Part shown: positions 37,021 through 47,845 of the stretch, piece by piece | Position numbering within the stretch: the stretch's first letter is position 1 | Layout of the letters: every line of letters starts with the position of its first letter | Origin: Klebsiella sp. RIT-PI-d | Lineage (GTDB): Bacteria > Pseudomonadota > Gammaproteobacteria > Enterobacterales > Enterobacteriaceae | Reading direction: 5' to 3' | Assembly: GCF_001187865.1 (NCBI RefSeq) | Contig: NZ_LGIT01000009.1 | Location: 992,001-1,056,000, forward strand | DNA: 64,000 nucleotides | Made by a program: the position numbers and the translations under genes | Notes under the pieces: generated by a model | Database searches by the model: none | The model's input: only the letters and a program-made list of their open reading frames with translations | Told to the model about the DNA's origin: nothing

Positions 37021-38390
37021 CGCCATCCGCCGCCCAGCGCGCGGTACAAGTCAATTTGCGCCTGCAACACACTATTCTTCACCTGTACGACATTCAGCTG
37101 AGTAGAAAACAGCGTGCGCTGTGCGTCCAGCTCATCCAGATAGGACGAATAGCCATTGCGATAGCGATTTTGCGCGATGCGTAAGGTTTCCCGCGCCACC
37201 GTCTCCTGGCCCTCCAGCGCCTGAAGCTGTTCTTGTAAACGGCGAATCGCATCCAGACTATCGTTAACCTCCCTGAATGCGTTACGCACGGTACTTTCAT
37301 AACGGTATAGCGCCTGATTACGCTGCGACATGGACACATCGACCTGAGCATTCAGCGCCTGACGATTAAGCAGCGGGGCGAGAATACTGCCGCCAATGCT
37401 CCAGAGCTGAAGCGGATTATCCAGCAGGCCCGGCAACGTCCGATCCTGTACCGAACCGGTTGCCATGAAGTTAATCGACGGCAGCAGCTGCGCGCGAGCT
37501 GATGCTAACGTGGCGTCAGCAGCAATCAGCTCCCGCTGTGCCTGAACAATATCGGGACGTCGGTTCAGGAGAGTGGAAGGCAGTTGCGACGGCAGTGTTA
37601 ATGGCGTGAGCTGCCCGAATACGCCGCCGCGCCCCACGGCCTGCGGGTTCTCACCCAACAGCAGGCTAAGCGCATTCTCCTGCTCGCTTATCTGATGCTG
37701 AAGCTGCGGTAGTTGCGCCCGGGTTGCCCGCAGTTCAGAATCGGCCTGCATCAACTCCAGACGAGAGCTGTAGCCGGTTTCAAACTGACGTTGTGCGAGG
37801 CGAAAAGAGGCTTCTCGCGCGGTGAGCGTGGCCCGGGTCACGTTTAATTGCTCATCAAGCGAAAGCAGGGTGATGTAGCCACCAGCCACCGAAGCCGCGA
37901 TAGTTAAATCTGCCGCTGCCGCGGCGGCTTTTTGGGCTTCCAGACCGGCTTCAGCGGCGTCGGCGGTGCGGCGATTCGCCCCCCAGATATCCACATCATA
38001 GCTGGCGGTGAGCGTGCCTTTATACAAACTGCCATAAACCGGCTGGCCGGTGGCAGCCGATTGCGATCGTGCCCGCGTACCGTTAAGTCCTGCATCCAGC
38101 GTCGGGAACAAACTGCCCTGCGCGGCATAGACTCGCGCCTGATACTCATTTACGCGCTCGCGGGCAATCAAAATATCGGTGTTGTATTGCAGCGCCCGAT
38201 CGACATAGCGGTTCAGCATGCCATCATGAAAAGCGCGCCACCAGACGCCCTCGACCGGACTTGCCGGACCGACACTCTGTCGCCACTCTGCCGGGATCTG
38301 TAGCGACGGCTGCGCGGGTTGAATGTCAGCCGACTGGCAGGCGGTGAGTAACAGTGATGCCAGCAGCAAGGCGAGAGGAGAGCGATTCAT
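37005..38390 (-). CDS. Outer-membrane efflux lipoprotein (NodT/OprM family)
   Basis: 461 residues. Lipobox LLTAC near residue 18, as in OprM and NodT factors, then two OEP repeats (about 70-260 and 270-455) with long coiled-coil helices forming the TolC-like tunnel. Motifs such as NRRPDIVQAQRELIAA and YRNGYSSYLDELDAQR are typical. Its start overlaps the HlyD gene by 4 bp (ATGA). With the HlyD and MFS partners it should make a complete tripartite pump. No close name recognised. Confidence 0.9.
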   Translation of the reverse strand: MNRSPLALLLASLLLTACQSADIQPAQPSLQIPAEWRQSVGPASPVEGVWWRAFHDGMLNRYVDRALQYNTDILIARERVNEYQARVYAAQGSLFPTLDAGLNGTRARSQSAATGQPVYGSLYKGTLTASYDVDIWGANRRTADAAEAGLEAQKAAAAAADLTIAASVAGGYITLLSLDEQLNVTRATLTAREASFRLAQRQFETGYSSRLELMQADSELRATRAQLPQLQHQISEQENALSLLLGENPQAVGRGGVFGQLTPLTLPSQLPSTLLNRRPDIVQAQRELIAADATLASARAQLLPSINFMATGSVQDRTLPGLLDNPLQLWSIGGSILAPLLNRQALNAQVDVSMSQRNQALYRYESTVRNAFREVNDSLDAIRRLQEQLQALEGQETVARETLRIAQNRYRNGYSSYLDELDAQRTLFSTQLNVVQVKNSVLQAQIDLYRALGGGWRDAAR

Positions 38391-39469
38391 CGCGGCTCCT
38401 CGCGGGTATCAATTGTCACCTGCACCGACATCCCCGGACGTAAATGGGCAATCTCCTCAGGCTGGCCGAGTATTTCGATGCGCACCGGAATACGCTGCGC
38501 AATTTTGACAAAGTTACCGGTGGCATTGTCGGGTGAAATCGCGCTGAACTCGACGCCCGTTGCCGGAGAGATACTCTGCACCCGACCGTGAAAACGACGG
38601 TTGTTTAGCGCATCTACGCTGAATTGTACCGGTTGCCCGGTGCGGATCTCTGCCAGCTGCGTCTCTTTGACGTTGGCAATCACCCAGTGCTCGGCCGGTA
38701 CCAGCGATGTTAGATGCGTTCCCGCCGCAACATAGGCCCCGAGTCGAACGGCAATCTGCCCAAGTTGACCCGCCTTAGGAGCAATAATTTGCGTGTTTTG
38801 CAGGTCAATTTGCGCCAGTTCGAGCGCGGCTTTGGCATTTTCGACATCGGCTTGCAGCGACGCACGATTAACAATCGTGGTTTGCAGATCCTGGCGGGAC
38901 ATCTCCAGAGTGGCCTGCGACTGGGCAATATCTGCATTACCCTGGGCCGCACTGGCGAGCGCGGCGTCCCGCTCGCGAACCGACAGGGAGCCATCGGCGG
39001 TTAGCTCTTTCACCCGCCGCAAATCCGCCTGGTTTTTCTGATTCTGAGCGCGGGCATTTTGCAGCGCGGCCTGATTGCGGGCAATCACTGCTTCAGCGCT
39101 TTTCCGCTGCTGCAAATTATTGTTAAGCGCGGCAATTTTCATATCCAGCTGCGCCTGGGCCTGATGAACCCGCTGTTGATAGATGCGATCGTCAATTTGC
39201 ATCAGCACATCCCCGGCGTTGACGTGGGCAAAATCCTGGACATTGACTGCGGTGACATACCCGTTAACCTGCGGGCTAATAAAGGTCGTTTGCCCGCGAA
39301 CGTAGGCGTTATCGGTAAACTGGCTGTGCCGCGTAAACGGCGGAAGTTGCCAGGCATAGAGAATAGCTAATACGCCGACAATGCCGATGGCGGCGGCAGC
39401 AAAAATAGAGACAATGCGCACGTTGCTGCGCGTATTCGCTCGCTCTTTAGCGGCGTCCTGCTGACTCAT
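38387..39469 (-). CDS. HlyD/EmrA-type periplasmic adaptor
   Basis: 360 residues from the ATG at 39469, which has GGAG upstream; the longer frame adds a non-homologous tail. One N-terminal membrane helix (about 18-38), a biotinyl-lipoyl half-motif (YVTAVNVQDFAHVNAGDVL), a long alpha hairpin rich in Ala, Gln and Arg, then the second half-motif and beta barrel. Typical of EmrA-like adaptors of MFS pumps. Sits between the MFS and outer-membrane genes. Confidence 0.92.
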   Translation of the reverse strand: MSQQDAAKERANTRSNVRIVSIFAAAAIGIVGVLAILYAWQLPPFTRHSQFTDNAYVRGQTTFISPQVNGYVTAVNVQDFAHVNAGDVLMQIDDRIYQQRVHQAQAQLDMKIAALNNNLQQRKSAEAVIARNQAALQNARAQNQKNQADLRRVKELTADGSLSVRERDAALASAAQGNADIAQSQATLEMSRQDLQTTIVNRASLQADVENAKAALELAQIDLQNTQIIAPKAGQLGQIAVRLGAYVAAGTHLTSLVPAEHWVIANVKETQLAEIRTGQPVQFSVDALNNRRFHGRVQSISPATGVEFSAISPDNATGNFVKIAQRIPVRIEILGQPEEIAHLRPGMSVQVTIDTREEPR

Positions 39470-39488
39470 ACTCTCTCCTGAAATAGCA

Positions 39489-41141
39489 TTATTTTGTTCC
39501 TGTCGTCCGCTTAAGGGCCATCCGTGCAGTAAGGTGCAGGCGCAACAGCCGCCAGAAAATCCACAGCATCGTCGCGGCGGCAATGGTTGCCGTTAGCAGG
39601 TAAGTATCGTTATAAGCCAGAATATTTGCCTCAACCGCTGACGCATTTTGTAGAAGCTGACCGGCCTGCACGTTGAGCAAATTACTGTCGCCAATCAGCC
39701 GGTTATACATCTGGCTGTACAATTGCAGACGTTCGTTAACCAGCGGATTGAGCGTCGTTAACTGATCGGCGAGCAGGCTGGAATGATACTTCTCCCGCCA
39801 GGTCTGGAAGGTACCAAGGATCGCCGATCCCAACAGGCCGCCAATGTTCTGGCTCATGCCGAATAATACGGAGAAGCTCACCAGATTACGTGGTTCAGCA
39901 ATGACACCGCCGATCCCGGCAAGCATGGCAGGGGCGAGGAAAAAGGCGCTGGCAAATCCGAGGAGAAACTGACTAAACAGCAGTTGATTCGGGCGCGTAA
40001 GACTGGTGGAGTGACTGTCGAGCCAGGAGGCGACAATCATCAGCGCCAGCGCTGTGAGAATAGGCCACGCCAGCCGCTGAGGTTTAATGGTGAGACAACT
40101 GGCAATAATGCCGCAGACGATACCGGCGAAAATCGCCCATGCCAGGCTGGTCATTTGTTCGTTTTGCAGCCCGACATACTGTAGCCAGCCAATCACGCCA
40201 GTGTTCTGTTCTGCCAGCACGATGCGGATCAACAGCATAATCAGTCCAAGACGTAAAATACTGCCGCTTGAAAGCCAGCGGGTGTTAAGTAGCGGATTCT
40301 GCCGGTTATGTTCAAACACCATGGCCGGGATAATCAATACCACTGCACCGGCAAGCGCCCAGCCAATCCACGGCGTCTCAAACCACCACTCCAGGCGTCC
40401 GAGAGACAGCACCGCGCAGAGCAGGGCGATGCCGGGTGCCAGCAGAATAAACGTAAGAAAATCTTTTTTCTCAAAGACTTTTTTACGATCGCCCGGCGGC
40501 AGTTTGAGTAATATCACCGCGGCCAGTGAAATCAGCGCCAGCCCCAGTTCGAAAAAATAAAGTCCGCGCCACTCATCCAGCTGGAGTAAATCACTGGAGA
40601 ACAGACGTGCCAGCGGGATTGCCAGCGAGGAGCCTGTAATACCAATCGTTAATGCTTTGAGACGATGACGCGCGGGCCAGGCCTGAATTTGATAATAAAT
40701 CCCTAAGGAACTTAAGGCGGCTGCAACCATGCCGTGCGCCGCACGCACCATAAGGGCTGAACTTAAGTCATTCACGAAGAGGTGAAAGAAGGTAACCAGT
40801 ACATACAGCACCAGAAACCCTTCAGTAAAGGCACGCAGACCGTATTGCTGGCGAAATTTCACCAGCAGCAGGTTAATGGAGACATTGGTCATCACGTAGA
40901 CCGTCGGCAGCCAGGCAATTTCTGTCGACCATGCGGCAAAGGTTCCCTGCAAATTTTGCAGATTAGCGGTCACCACCGCATTGCCCAGCGCGCCGGTCAA
41001 ACAGACCAGCAGGCCCACTATTCCGTAGGCAACCCTTTTTGGCGTACTGTGTAGCGGCGTCGAAGGCGAGCCGAGTAACATGGGTTTTTCATGAGCGGCC
41101 CACTCGCGCGGCGCGTAGGGGTCACGTCCTGGCAGGCGCAT
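39489..41141 (-). CDS. EmrB-like MFS drug exporter (DHA2 family)
   Basis: 550 residues with about 14 membrane helices, the topology of the DHA2 drug:proton antiporters. Starts MRLPGRDPYAPREW with AAGGTGG upstream. First gene of the three-gene minus-strand operon. No regulator lies next to it. Substrates unknown; in K-12 the related emrAB and emrKY pumps rely on TolC, while this one brings its own outer-membrane factor. Confidence 0.9.
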   Translation of the reverse strand: MRLPGRDPYAPREWAAHEKPMLLGSPSTPLHSTPKRVAYGIVGLLVCLTGALGNAVVTANLQNLQGTFAAWSTEIAWLPTVYVMTNVSINLLLVKFRQQYGLRAFTEGFLVLYVLVTFFHLFVNDLSSALMVRAAHGMVAAALSSLGIYYQIQAWPARHRLKALTIGITGSSLAIPLARLFSSDLLQLDEWRGLYFFELGLALISLAAVILLKLPPGDRKKVFEKKDFLTFILLAPGIALLCAVLSLGRLEWWFETPWIGWALAGAVVLIIPAMVFEHNRQNPLLNTRWLSSGSILRLGLIMLLIRIVLAEQNTGVIGWLQYVGLQNEQMTSLAWAIFAGIVCGIIASCLTIKPQRLAWPILTALALMIVASWLDSHSTSLTRPNQLLFSQFLLGFASAFFLAPAMLAGIGGVIAEPRNLVSFSVLFGMSQNIGGLLGSAILGTFQTWREKYHSSLLADQLTTLNPLVNERLQLYSQMYNRLIGDSNLLNVQAGQLLQNASAVEANILAYNDTYLLTATIAAATMLWIFWRLLRLHLTARMALKRTTGTK

Positions 41142-41347
41142 AATGCTTTTCCACCTTATTATTGCACTCTCTTTGCACCCGGTGGTCGAGTGTACAACCG
41201 GTGTGATTCATAATTCAAGTGAATGAAAATATAGACCAGCGCGGCGCGAAAGCAGAAAAGATTGTGCCCAAGGCTTTAAGATAGATCCTCTGTGATGCCG
41301 CACAGCACATGTTACGCTCCACGACGTTAAGACAAGGAGTAACGCGA

Positions 41348-42133
41348 ATGACAGCTATTTTTCCCTCGTTGACCGCTTCTACGCTCGAGGCCGCTAACCG
41401 ACTGGGCCAGTGGCTGGCGCAGAGTGAACCCGTTAATGGAAATATCGATCTGGTAGTGCTGGCTGGCAATGCGGTGATCCCGAGTATTGATGCGGCCTGT
41501 GAACTGGCGATAGCCACCTCAAGCCCACTGCTGGTAAGCGGTGGCATTGGCCATTCGACCACTTATCTGTACGCCGCGGTTGCCCGTCATCCGCGCTATA
41601 ACACGGTGCACACGACCGGACGTACCGAAGCAGAGATCCTGGCGCAGATCGCCCGGCAATTCTGGGAGATACCCACGGAAAGGGTGCTGCTGGAGTGTAA
41701 ATCGACTAACTGCGGTGAAAATGCGCGCTTCACCCGTCAAATGATTGAGGTTACCGGATTACCCGCTACCGACATCGCAGTGGTACAAGATCCCACCATG
41801 CAGCGCCGGACGATGGCCACGTTTGCCCATGCCTGGCAGAGGATGGAAGCGCCACGCTGGGTGAGCTATCCCGGTTTTGTGCCGCAACTCTACAACAGCG
41901 ATCGCGGGCTTGCATTAGTCGACAAAGAGAAGGGGCTGTGGCCAGTTGAGCGTTTTTTATCGCTGATTTCAGGTGAAATCCCGCGCCTGCGCGATGACGC
42001 CGGGGGGTACGGTCCTCGTGGCAAAGGATTTATATCCCACGTCACGATCCCGGCCGACATCGAGCAGGCGTGGCAAACGCTTAAAGAGGATGTATTGCTG
42101 ACTGATGCGCTAAAAAGTCGTTCTCTACGGTAA
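41348..42133 (+). CDS. ydcF: DUF218 protein YdcF
   Basis: 261 residues, about the length of E. coli YdcF (266). The DUF218 fold binds S-adenosylmethionine in the E. coli structure; the function is unknown. Recognisable blocks: LVSGGIGHSTTYLY, STNCGENARF and QDPTMQRRTMATF. AAGGAG is placed for the ATG at 41348; 13 codons upstream are not homologous. aldA, which follows ydcF in K-12, is absent. Confidence 0.92.
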   Translation: MTAIFPSLTASTLEAANRLGQWLAQSEPVNGNIDLVVLAGNAVIPSIDAACELAIATSSPLLVSGGIGHSTTYLYAAVARHPRYNTVHTTGRTEAEILAQIARQFWEIPTERVLLECKSTNCGENARFTRQMIEVTGLPATDIAVVQDPTMQRRTMATFAHAWQRMEAPRWVSYPGFVPQLYNSDRGLALVDKEKGLWPVERFLSLISGEIPRLRDDAGGYGPRGKGFISHVTIPADIEQAWQTLKEDVLLTDALKSRSLR

Positions 42134-42248
42134 GAGGCTGCGCGATCCCGTAACAGCAAAAACCGTCATACCGCGAATGAAAGTTAATGAATTTTTAACC
42201 GAACCTCGCTATGTTGTCGTTTTGTTGTTGATATAACAGGGAACTCTG

Positions 42249-42779
42249 ATGAGTAATAAATATTCCGGCGTGCAAATAGCCATTCACTGGCTGGTTTTTC
42301 TGTTAGTCGTGGTGGCCTATTGTGCAATGGAATTTCGCGGTCTGGCCCCAAGAAGCGCCCGACCGTGGTTTAATATGGTTCATGTCTCGTGTGGTATTTC
42401 GGTTCTGGTGCTGATGGTAGCCCGACTGCTGCTACGGCTTAAATACACAACTCCGGCCATCCTGCCTAAACCCAAACCGATGATGACCGGAATGGCGCAT
42501 CTGGGTCATCTGATCATTTATCTACTGTTTATTATTCTGCCGATCCTCGGTCTGGTGATGATGTATAACCGCGGTCATCCGTGGATCGCCTTTGGCGTGG
42601 TGATGCCTTATGCCACAGACGCTAACTTCGATGTAGTCGACGTAGTTAAGGATTATCACATTTTACTGGCTAAGCTGGGCTACTGGGTGGTGGGACTACA
42701 TGCGCTGGCGGCGCTTATGCATCATTATGTCTGGAAAGATAATACCTTATTACGCATGATGCCAAAAAAACGTTCATAA
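42249..42779 (+). CDS. cybB: Superoxide:ubiquinone oxidoreductase (cytochrome b561)
   Basis: 176-residue diheme inner-membrane protein with four helices. In E. coli it passes electrons from superoxide to ubiquinone. Heme-ligand histidines are visible in AIHWLVF, GHLIIYL, DYHILLAKLG and ALAALMHHYVWK. AGGGAA precedes the ATG. A strong terminator follows. Confidence 0.93.
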   Translation: MSNKYSGVQIAIHWLVFLLVVVAYCAMEFRGLAPRSARPWFNMVHVSCGISVLVLMVARLLLRLKYTTPAILPKPKPMMTGMAHLGHLIIYLLFIILPILGLVMMYNRGHPWIAFGVVMPYATDANFDVVDVVKDYHILLAKLGYWVVGLHALAALMHHYVWKDNTLLRMMPKKRS

Positions 42780-42794
42780 CTCTGTCTTCTGACG

Positions 42795-42818
42795 GCCCCG
42801 CATTGGCGGGGCTTTTTT
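42795..42818 (+). terminator. cybB intrinsic terminator
   Basis: GCCCCGC / GCGGGGC with a 4-nt loop and six T. Confidence 0.93.
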
Positions 42819-42918
42819 ATGCGCGTCAGCCGTTCAAACGCTCGCTGGAAAATCGCGCAATATACGCCACACTTAATCTACATTAGCGATTTATCCCTCT
42901 GATTTATGGAGAAGTGTG

Positions 42919-43119
42919 ATGAAAAAAAGCGTTATTGCAGGCGTTATGCTCATTCTGGCCGGCTGTTCACAAACCAACTGGACCGAGGCTTCCCGCACTG
43001 AGGATCAGGCTGCCGCTGAGCACGCTGCGCCTGCACCGGGCACCAAAATTACGACGGCCAGCGGCGCGTGCGTTGATTCTAAAGGCGCACCGGCATCGTG
43101 TCCGACATCGGGAATGTGA
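42919..43119 (+). CDS. Small lipoprotein of unknown function
   Basis: 66 residues from the ATG at 42919 with GGAG upstream. Lipobox ILAGC at about residue 16. The mature part is short with a likely disulfide pair (GACVDSKGAPASCPTSGM). No family recognised. A GTG one codon earlier is possible. Confidence 0.75.
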   Translation: MKKSVIAGVMLILAGCSQTNWTEASRTEDQAAAEHAAPAPGTKITTASGACVDSKGAPASCPTSGM

Positions 43120-43213
43120 TGATACGTATTGTTTTATCCGCACCCGGTCTGCTCTGAACTTTCCGCCTGAAAATGTTGTTCACGCGCTATTTTGCAACTG
43201 CGTAGTCACTCTG

Positions 43214-43230
43214 ATACTATAGGGGGGTAT
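43214..43230 (+). promoter_or_regulatory. FrmR operator
   Basis: ATACTATAGGGGGGTAT, a G-tract flanked by inverted AT halves as bound by FrmR and other CsoR/RcnR-family repressors. It lies 21 bp before the frmR start. Formaldehyde should release FrmR and induce frmRA. Confidence 0.88.
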
Positions 43231-43250
43231 ATTATTTAGCTGGAGTTCTT

Positions 43251-43526
43251 ATGCCGCAATCACCCGAAGACAAGAAACGCGCATTGACCCGCGTCAGGCG
43301 CATCCGTGGTCAGGTTGAAGCCCTTGAGCGGGCGCTGGAGTCGGGCGAACCCTGCATCGCTATTTTGCAGCAAATTGCGGCTATTCGCGGGGCGGCTAAC
43401 GGGCTGATGGGCGAAATGGTTGAGATCCACCTGAAAGACGAGCTGGTCAGCGGTGAGACAACGGCCGACCAGCGCGCGGTAAGAATGGCGGAAGTCGGCC
43501 ACTTGCTCCGCTCGTATCTAAAATAA
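43251..43526 (+). CDS. frmR: Formaldehyde-sensing repressor FrmR
   Basis: 91-residue, all-helical DUF156 (CsoR/RcnR) repressor. The formaldehyde-reactive residues Pro2 and Cys35 are present, and His60 fits the family pattern. Its operator lies just upstream, so it represses itself and frmA. Starts with the ATG at 43251. Confidence 0.95.
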   Translation: MPQSPEDKKRALTRVRRIRGQVEALERALESGEPCIAILQQIAAIRGAANGLMGEMVEIHLKDELVSGETTADQRAVRMAEVGHLLRSYLK

Positions 43527-44675
<1,149 letters not shown>

Positions 44676-44828
44676 TTCATCTGCCAGCGGTTCACGCCGC
44701 TGGCCGTTTCGTCTAATGTTGTGAAGTGTGAGCCAGGTAGCGCTTTTTGCCATAAGCAATTGCACGTAAATGCCGATGACTATCAGACGGGCGTGTTTGT
44801 ACGCTTCTTTCACTGAGAGTCGATAGCC

Positions 44829-46517
44829 ATGGACAATAAAACAGCGCTGCAACCTGCGCAAAAGCTGAGTTTTTTACACCATATTCGTCTGGTTCCTCTG
44901 TTTTCCACCATTCTCGGCGGCATCCTTATTTTATTCGCACTGAGTGCCGGGTTAGCCAGCTACTTCTTAATGCAGGCCGACCACGATCAGAAAGATGTTA
45001 CTGAAGAAATCCAGGTTCGCATGGGCCTTTCTAACAGCGCCAACCATCTGCGTACGGCGCGTATCAATTTGATCCATGCCGGGGCTGCCAGCCGTATTGC
45101 CGAAATGGATGATATGAAAGCGAATATTACCGAGGCGGAGCGGCGGATCAAGCAATCGCAGGATGGATTTGCGGTCTACATGAACCGCGCCGTTAAAACT
45201 CCTGCTGATAAGGCGCTGGATGGCGATTTGAATAGTCATTTTGCAGCCTATATTAAAGGCATGGAGCCGATGGTGAAATTCGCTAAAAACGGCATGTTTG
45301 AAGCCATCATCAACCATGAGAACGAACAGGCACGGCCGCTGGACAGCGCCTACAACGAGGTGCTGTTAAAAGCCATTCAACTGCGTACCGAACGCGCCAC
45401 CGCCCTGCAGGAACAGGCACATCATCGCAGCCAGCTGGGCATGGTCTTTATGGCCGTGGCTTTTGCCACCGCACTCATTCTGACGCTGCTGACCTTCATT
45501 GTGTTGCGTCGGACGGTCATTTTGCCCTTACAGCGTGCTGCCCAGCGCATTGAAAAGATCGCTTCCGGCGATCTCACACTTGCCGATGAGATTACGGGGG
45601 GCAGTGAAATCGGCCATCTAAGCCGCGATCTGCAAACGATGCAGCATTCACTGGTGCGCACCGTCGGCACCGTTCGTATGGGCGCGGATGAGATCTATCG
45701 TGGTACCAGCGAGATTTCAGCAGGGAACACCGATCTTTCTGCCCGTACCGAAGAGCAGGCTGCCGCTATCGAACAAACCGCGGCGAGCATGGAACAACTG
45801 ACCGCCACGGTTAAACAAAATGCCGATAACGCGCATCATGCCAGCAAACTGGCAGAAGACGCGTCAGGGAAAGCCAGCCGGGGCGGGCAGATTGTCTCCG
45901 GCGTAGTCACCACGATGGGCAGCATTACGGCCAGTTCGAAGAAAATCTCTGAGATCACTGCGGTCATCAACAGCATTGCTTTTCAGACCAATATTCTGGC
46001 ACTTAACGCCGCCGTTGAAGCCGCACGTGCTGGTGAGCAGGGCCGCGGTTTCGCCGTCGTCGCCAGCGAAGTTCGTACGCTTGCCAGCCGCAGTGCGCAG
46101 GCAGCAAAAGAAATTGAAGGGCTTATCAGTGAATCAGTGACGTTGATTGAGCGTGGCTCGGGCGAAGTCGTCGCGGCTGGCGGCACGATGAAAGAGATCG
46201 TCGACGCCGTCAAGCGTGTCACCGATATTATGCTGGAAATTGCCGCCGCCTCTGACGAGCAGAGCCGGGGGATCACCCAGGTCAGCCAGGCGATCAGCGA
46301 GATGGATAATGTGACCCAACAAAACGCCTCGCTGGTGGAAGAAGCCTCGGCGTCTGCTGCCTCGCTGGAAGAACAGGCCGCTCGCCTGACCGAAGCCGTG
46401 GGAGCATTTCGCCTGCAAACCGGCACTACCGTGCCCCGGTCTCCCGCCGTTGCGACACCGGTTTTGACCACCCGACATCCGGCACCCGCGTCGGGCGATC
46501 ACTGGGAAACCTTTTAA
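44829..46517 (+). CDS. trg: Chemoreceptor Trg (ribose/galactose)
   Basis: Methyl-accepting chemotaxis protein; in E. coli Trg senses ribose and galactose through their binding proteins. 562 residues. First helix (about 20-45), periplasmic four-helix domain (about 46-205) with the TARH-type [15 protein letters not shown], second helix (about 208-230), HAMP, then the coiled-coil signalling domain with the hairpin tip [20 protein letters not shown]. The protein ends DHWETF. E. coli Trg lacks this CheR/CheB docking pentapeptide and ends differently, so this copy should be adapted like Tar or Tsr. Confidence 0.93.
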   Translation: MDNKTALQPAQKLSFLHHIRLVPLFSTILGGILILFALSAGLASYFLMQADHDQKDVTEEIQVRMGLSNSANHLRTARINLIHAGAASRIAEMDDMKANITEAERRIKQSQDGFAVYMNRAVKTPADKALDGDLNSHFAAYIKGMEPMVKFAKNGMFEAIINHENEQARPLDSAYNEVLLKAIQLRTERATALQEQAHHRSQLGMVFMAVAFATALILTLLTFIVLRRTVILPLQRAAQRIEKIASGDLTLADEITGGSEIGHLSRDLQTMQHSLVRTVGTVRMGADEIYRGTSEISAGNTDLSARTEEQAAAIEQTAASMEQLTATVKQNADNAHHASKLAEDASGKASRGGQIVSGVVTTMGSITASSKKISEITAVINSIAFQTNILALNAAVEAARAGEQGRGFAVVASEVRTLASRSAQAAKEIEGLISESVTLIERGSGEVVAAGGTMKEIVDAVKRVTDIMLEIAAASDEQSRGITQVSQAISEMDNVTQQNASLVEEASASAASLEEQAARLTEAVGAFRLQTGTTVPRSPAVATPVLTTRHPAPASGDHWETF

Positions 46518-46532
46518 GCCAGATAAAGTAGA

Positions 46533-46556
46533 CGCGCCATCCGGGAGGATGGCGCG
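46533..46556. terminator. Hairpin between trg and ydcI
   Basis: CGCGCCATCC / GGATGGCGCG with a 4-nt loop between convergent genes; no clear T-tract. Confidence 0.6.
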
Positions 46557-46584
46557 AGGTTAATTGTCCGCATTGGGGCAGAGG

Positions 46585-47508
46585 CTATTCCGGCAGCGTT
46601 TTGCGGATCGCACTGAGTAATATCTGCGCGCCCGGCGATAGCTGCCCGTCTATGCGGGTCAAAATGCCTATCGGCTCGCTCACGCCCTGGGGGGTAACGG
46701 GCAGGGCAACCAGCGTGCCCAGCCGTAAATCATCTTTAACCGCCCCCGAAGGTACAAACCAGACATAGTTATAATCAACAGTAAGCTGGCGGGAGAGCGA
46801 TGCCGAAAGCGTTTCAATACAGCCAGCGGGCATTTTACATCCCTGACTGAGCAACATTTCCTCGGCGTTTTGCCTTGGCGTAGTTCCCCGTGGCGTTACC
46901 ACCACCGGCCACTCCAGAACGCGGCTAAAGGTAATGTTATCCTGAAGCAGCGGATGATCCGGACGCACCACCAGCTTGAGTGATTCCAGAAACAGCAATT
47001 CGTAGTTCAGGCCGCTCATCAATTCAGGATCGGACATCCTGCCGATACCAAGATCGATTTCACCTGATTTCAGCGCCGCCAGCAGCATGGGATTACTCAT
47101 GGTGGCGACCTGCAATGTGATGTCTTTTTGCTGTTTGTGAAATTGACCAATCACTGCCGGCAGAATTCCCAGGGCAGCGGTCGGCAAGGCCCCGATTCTC
47201 ACAATATCGTTATCAATGCCTTCTTTTCGGTTCAGCGATTGTCCGGCGGTATTCAGGGCGTCGAGCACTTTCATGGCGTGGGTCAGAAACTGTTCACCGA
47301 CCAGCGTCAGATGCGCACCCAGGCGGCCCCGATCGAACAGACGTACACCGGTCAACTGCTCTAGTTCATTGAGCGTTTTTGACAGTGCAGGCTGGCTGAG
47401 ATTGAGCGTTTCCGCGGCGCGTCCGAGCGTTCCCTGTTGAGCAACGGCAACAAAGGTGTGCAGATGGCGCAGGCGAATACGCTGATTAAAGAGGCCATTT
47501 TTTTCCAT
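46585..47508 (-). CDS. ydcI: LysR-type regulator YdcI
   Basis: 307 residues, equal to E. coli YdcI. N-terminal winged helix-turn-helix (about 10-68) with LGRAAETLNLSQPALSKTL; C-terminal ligand-binding domain (about 95-300). In enteric bacteria YdcI is linked to acid and stress responses. Divergent from ydcJ over about 340 bp, and LysR proteins often regulate such neighbours. Confidence 0.94.
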   Translation of the reverse strand: MEKNGLFNQRIRLRHLHTFVAVAQQGTLGRAAETLNLSQPALSKTLNELEQLTGVRLFDRGRLGAHLTLVGEQFLTHAMKVLDALNTAGQSLNRKEGIDNDIVRIGALPTAALGILPAVIGQFHKQQKDITLQVATMSNPMLLAALKSGEIDLGIGRMSDPELMSGLNYELLFLESLKLVVRPDHPLLQDNITFSRVLEWPVVVTPRGTTPRQNAEEMLLSQGCKMPAGCIETLSASLSRQLTVDYNYVWFVPSGAVKDDLRLGTLVALPVTPQGVSEPIGILTRIDGQLSPGAQILLSAIRKTLPE

Positions 47509-47720
47509 GTGCGGATGTTAAAAACAGATGATAAAGGTGACAAGTAAAGTTACTTAATTTTGATAACTTGCTAGCAAAATTTCATTAACATTTACAAAAC
47601 GACGGGAATATGTGAATTGGCCCATAAATCAGACGATTGTAGATCTACCTACAGTGAGCAGGTTAATTTTAAGTAAATGGTAAATGCCTTATCCATAAGC
47701 ATGATTTATACATAGCAGTC

Positions 47721-47739
47721 TGCATCGCGCGGCGATGCA
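47721..47739. promoter_or_regulatory. 19-bp inverted repeat upstream of ydcJ
   Basis: TGCATCGCGCGGCGATGCA: perfect 8-bp arms around GCG. It could be a regulator-binding site or a hairpin in the ydcJ leader. Confidence 0.5.
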
Positions 47740-47814
47740 TGACCAGGTAAAAGAAGCTCGTCCGCGATCACAAATCGTAAATTCTTCCCCCCGCATTGAA
47801 GGCGCTTCTCTACA

Positions 47815-47836
47815 CTCCAGAGAGTACTCACTGGAG
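47815..47836. promoter_or_regulatory. Palindrome over the ydcJ ribosome site
   Basis: Arms CTCCAGAGAGT and ACTCACTGGAG with one mismatch and no loop, ending in the GGAGG of ydcJ. As RNA it could hide the ribosome site; as DNA it looks like an operator. Confidence 0.5.
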
Positions 47837-47845
47837 GCAGACATC

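Larger units (their letters stand above)
47509..47845. other. 337-bp divergent ydcI-ydcJ regulatory region
   Basis: It contains a 19-bp inverted repeat (47721-47739) and a near-perfect 22-bp palindrome overlapping the ydcJ ribosome site (47815-47836), both listed separately. Otherwise AT-rich. No further gene is seen. Confidence 0.6.

Noticed and set aside
42780-42918. Possible RydC sRNA after cybB
   Set aside because: E. coli has rydC here, but I find no RydC-like sequence; only the cybB terminator and the lipoprotein leader.
44676-44828. Possible hokB/sokB toxin locus before trg
   Set aside because: K-12 has it here, but no Hok-like peptide is encoded in the gap.
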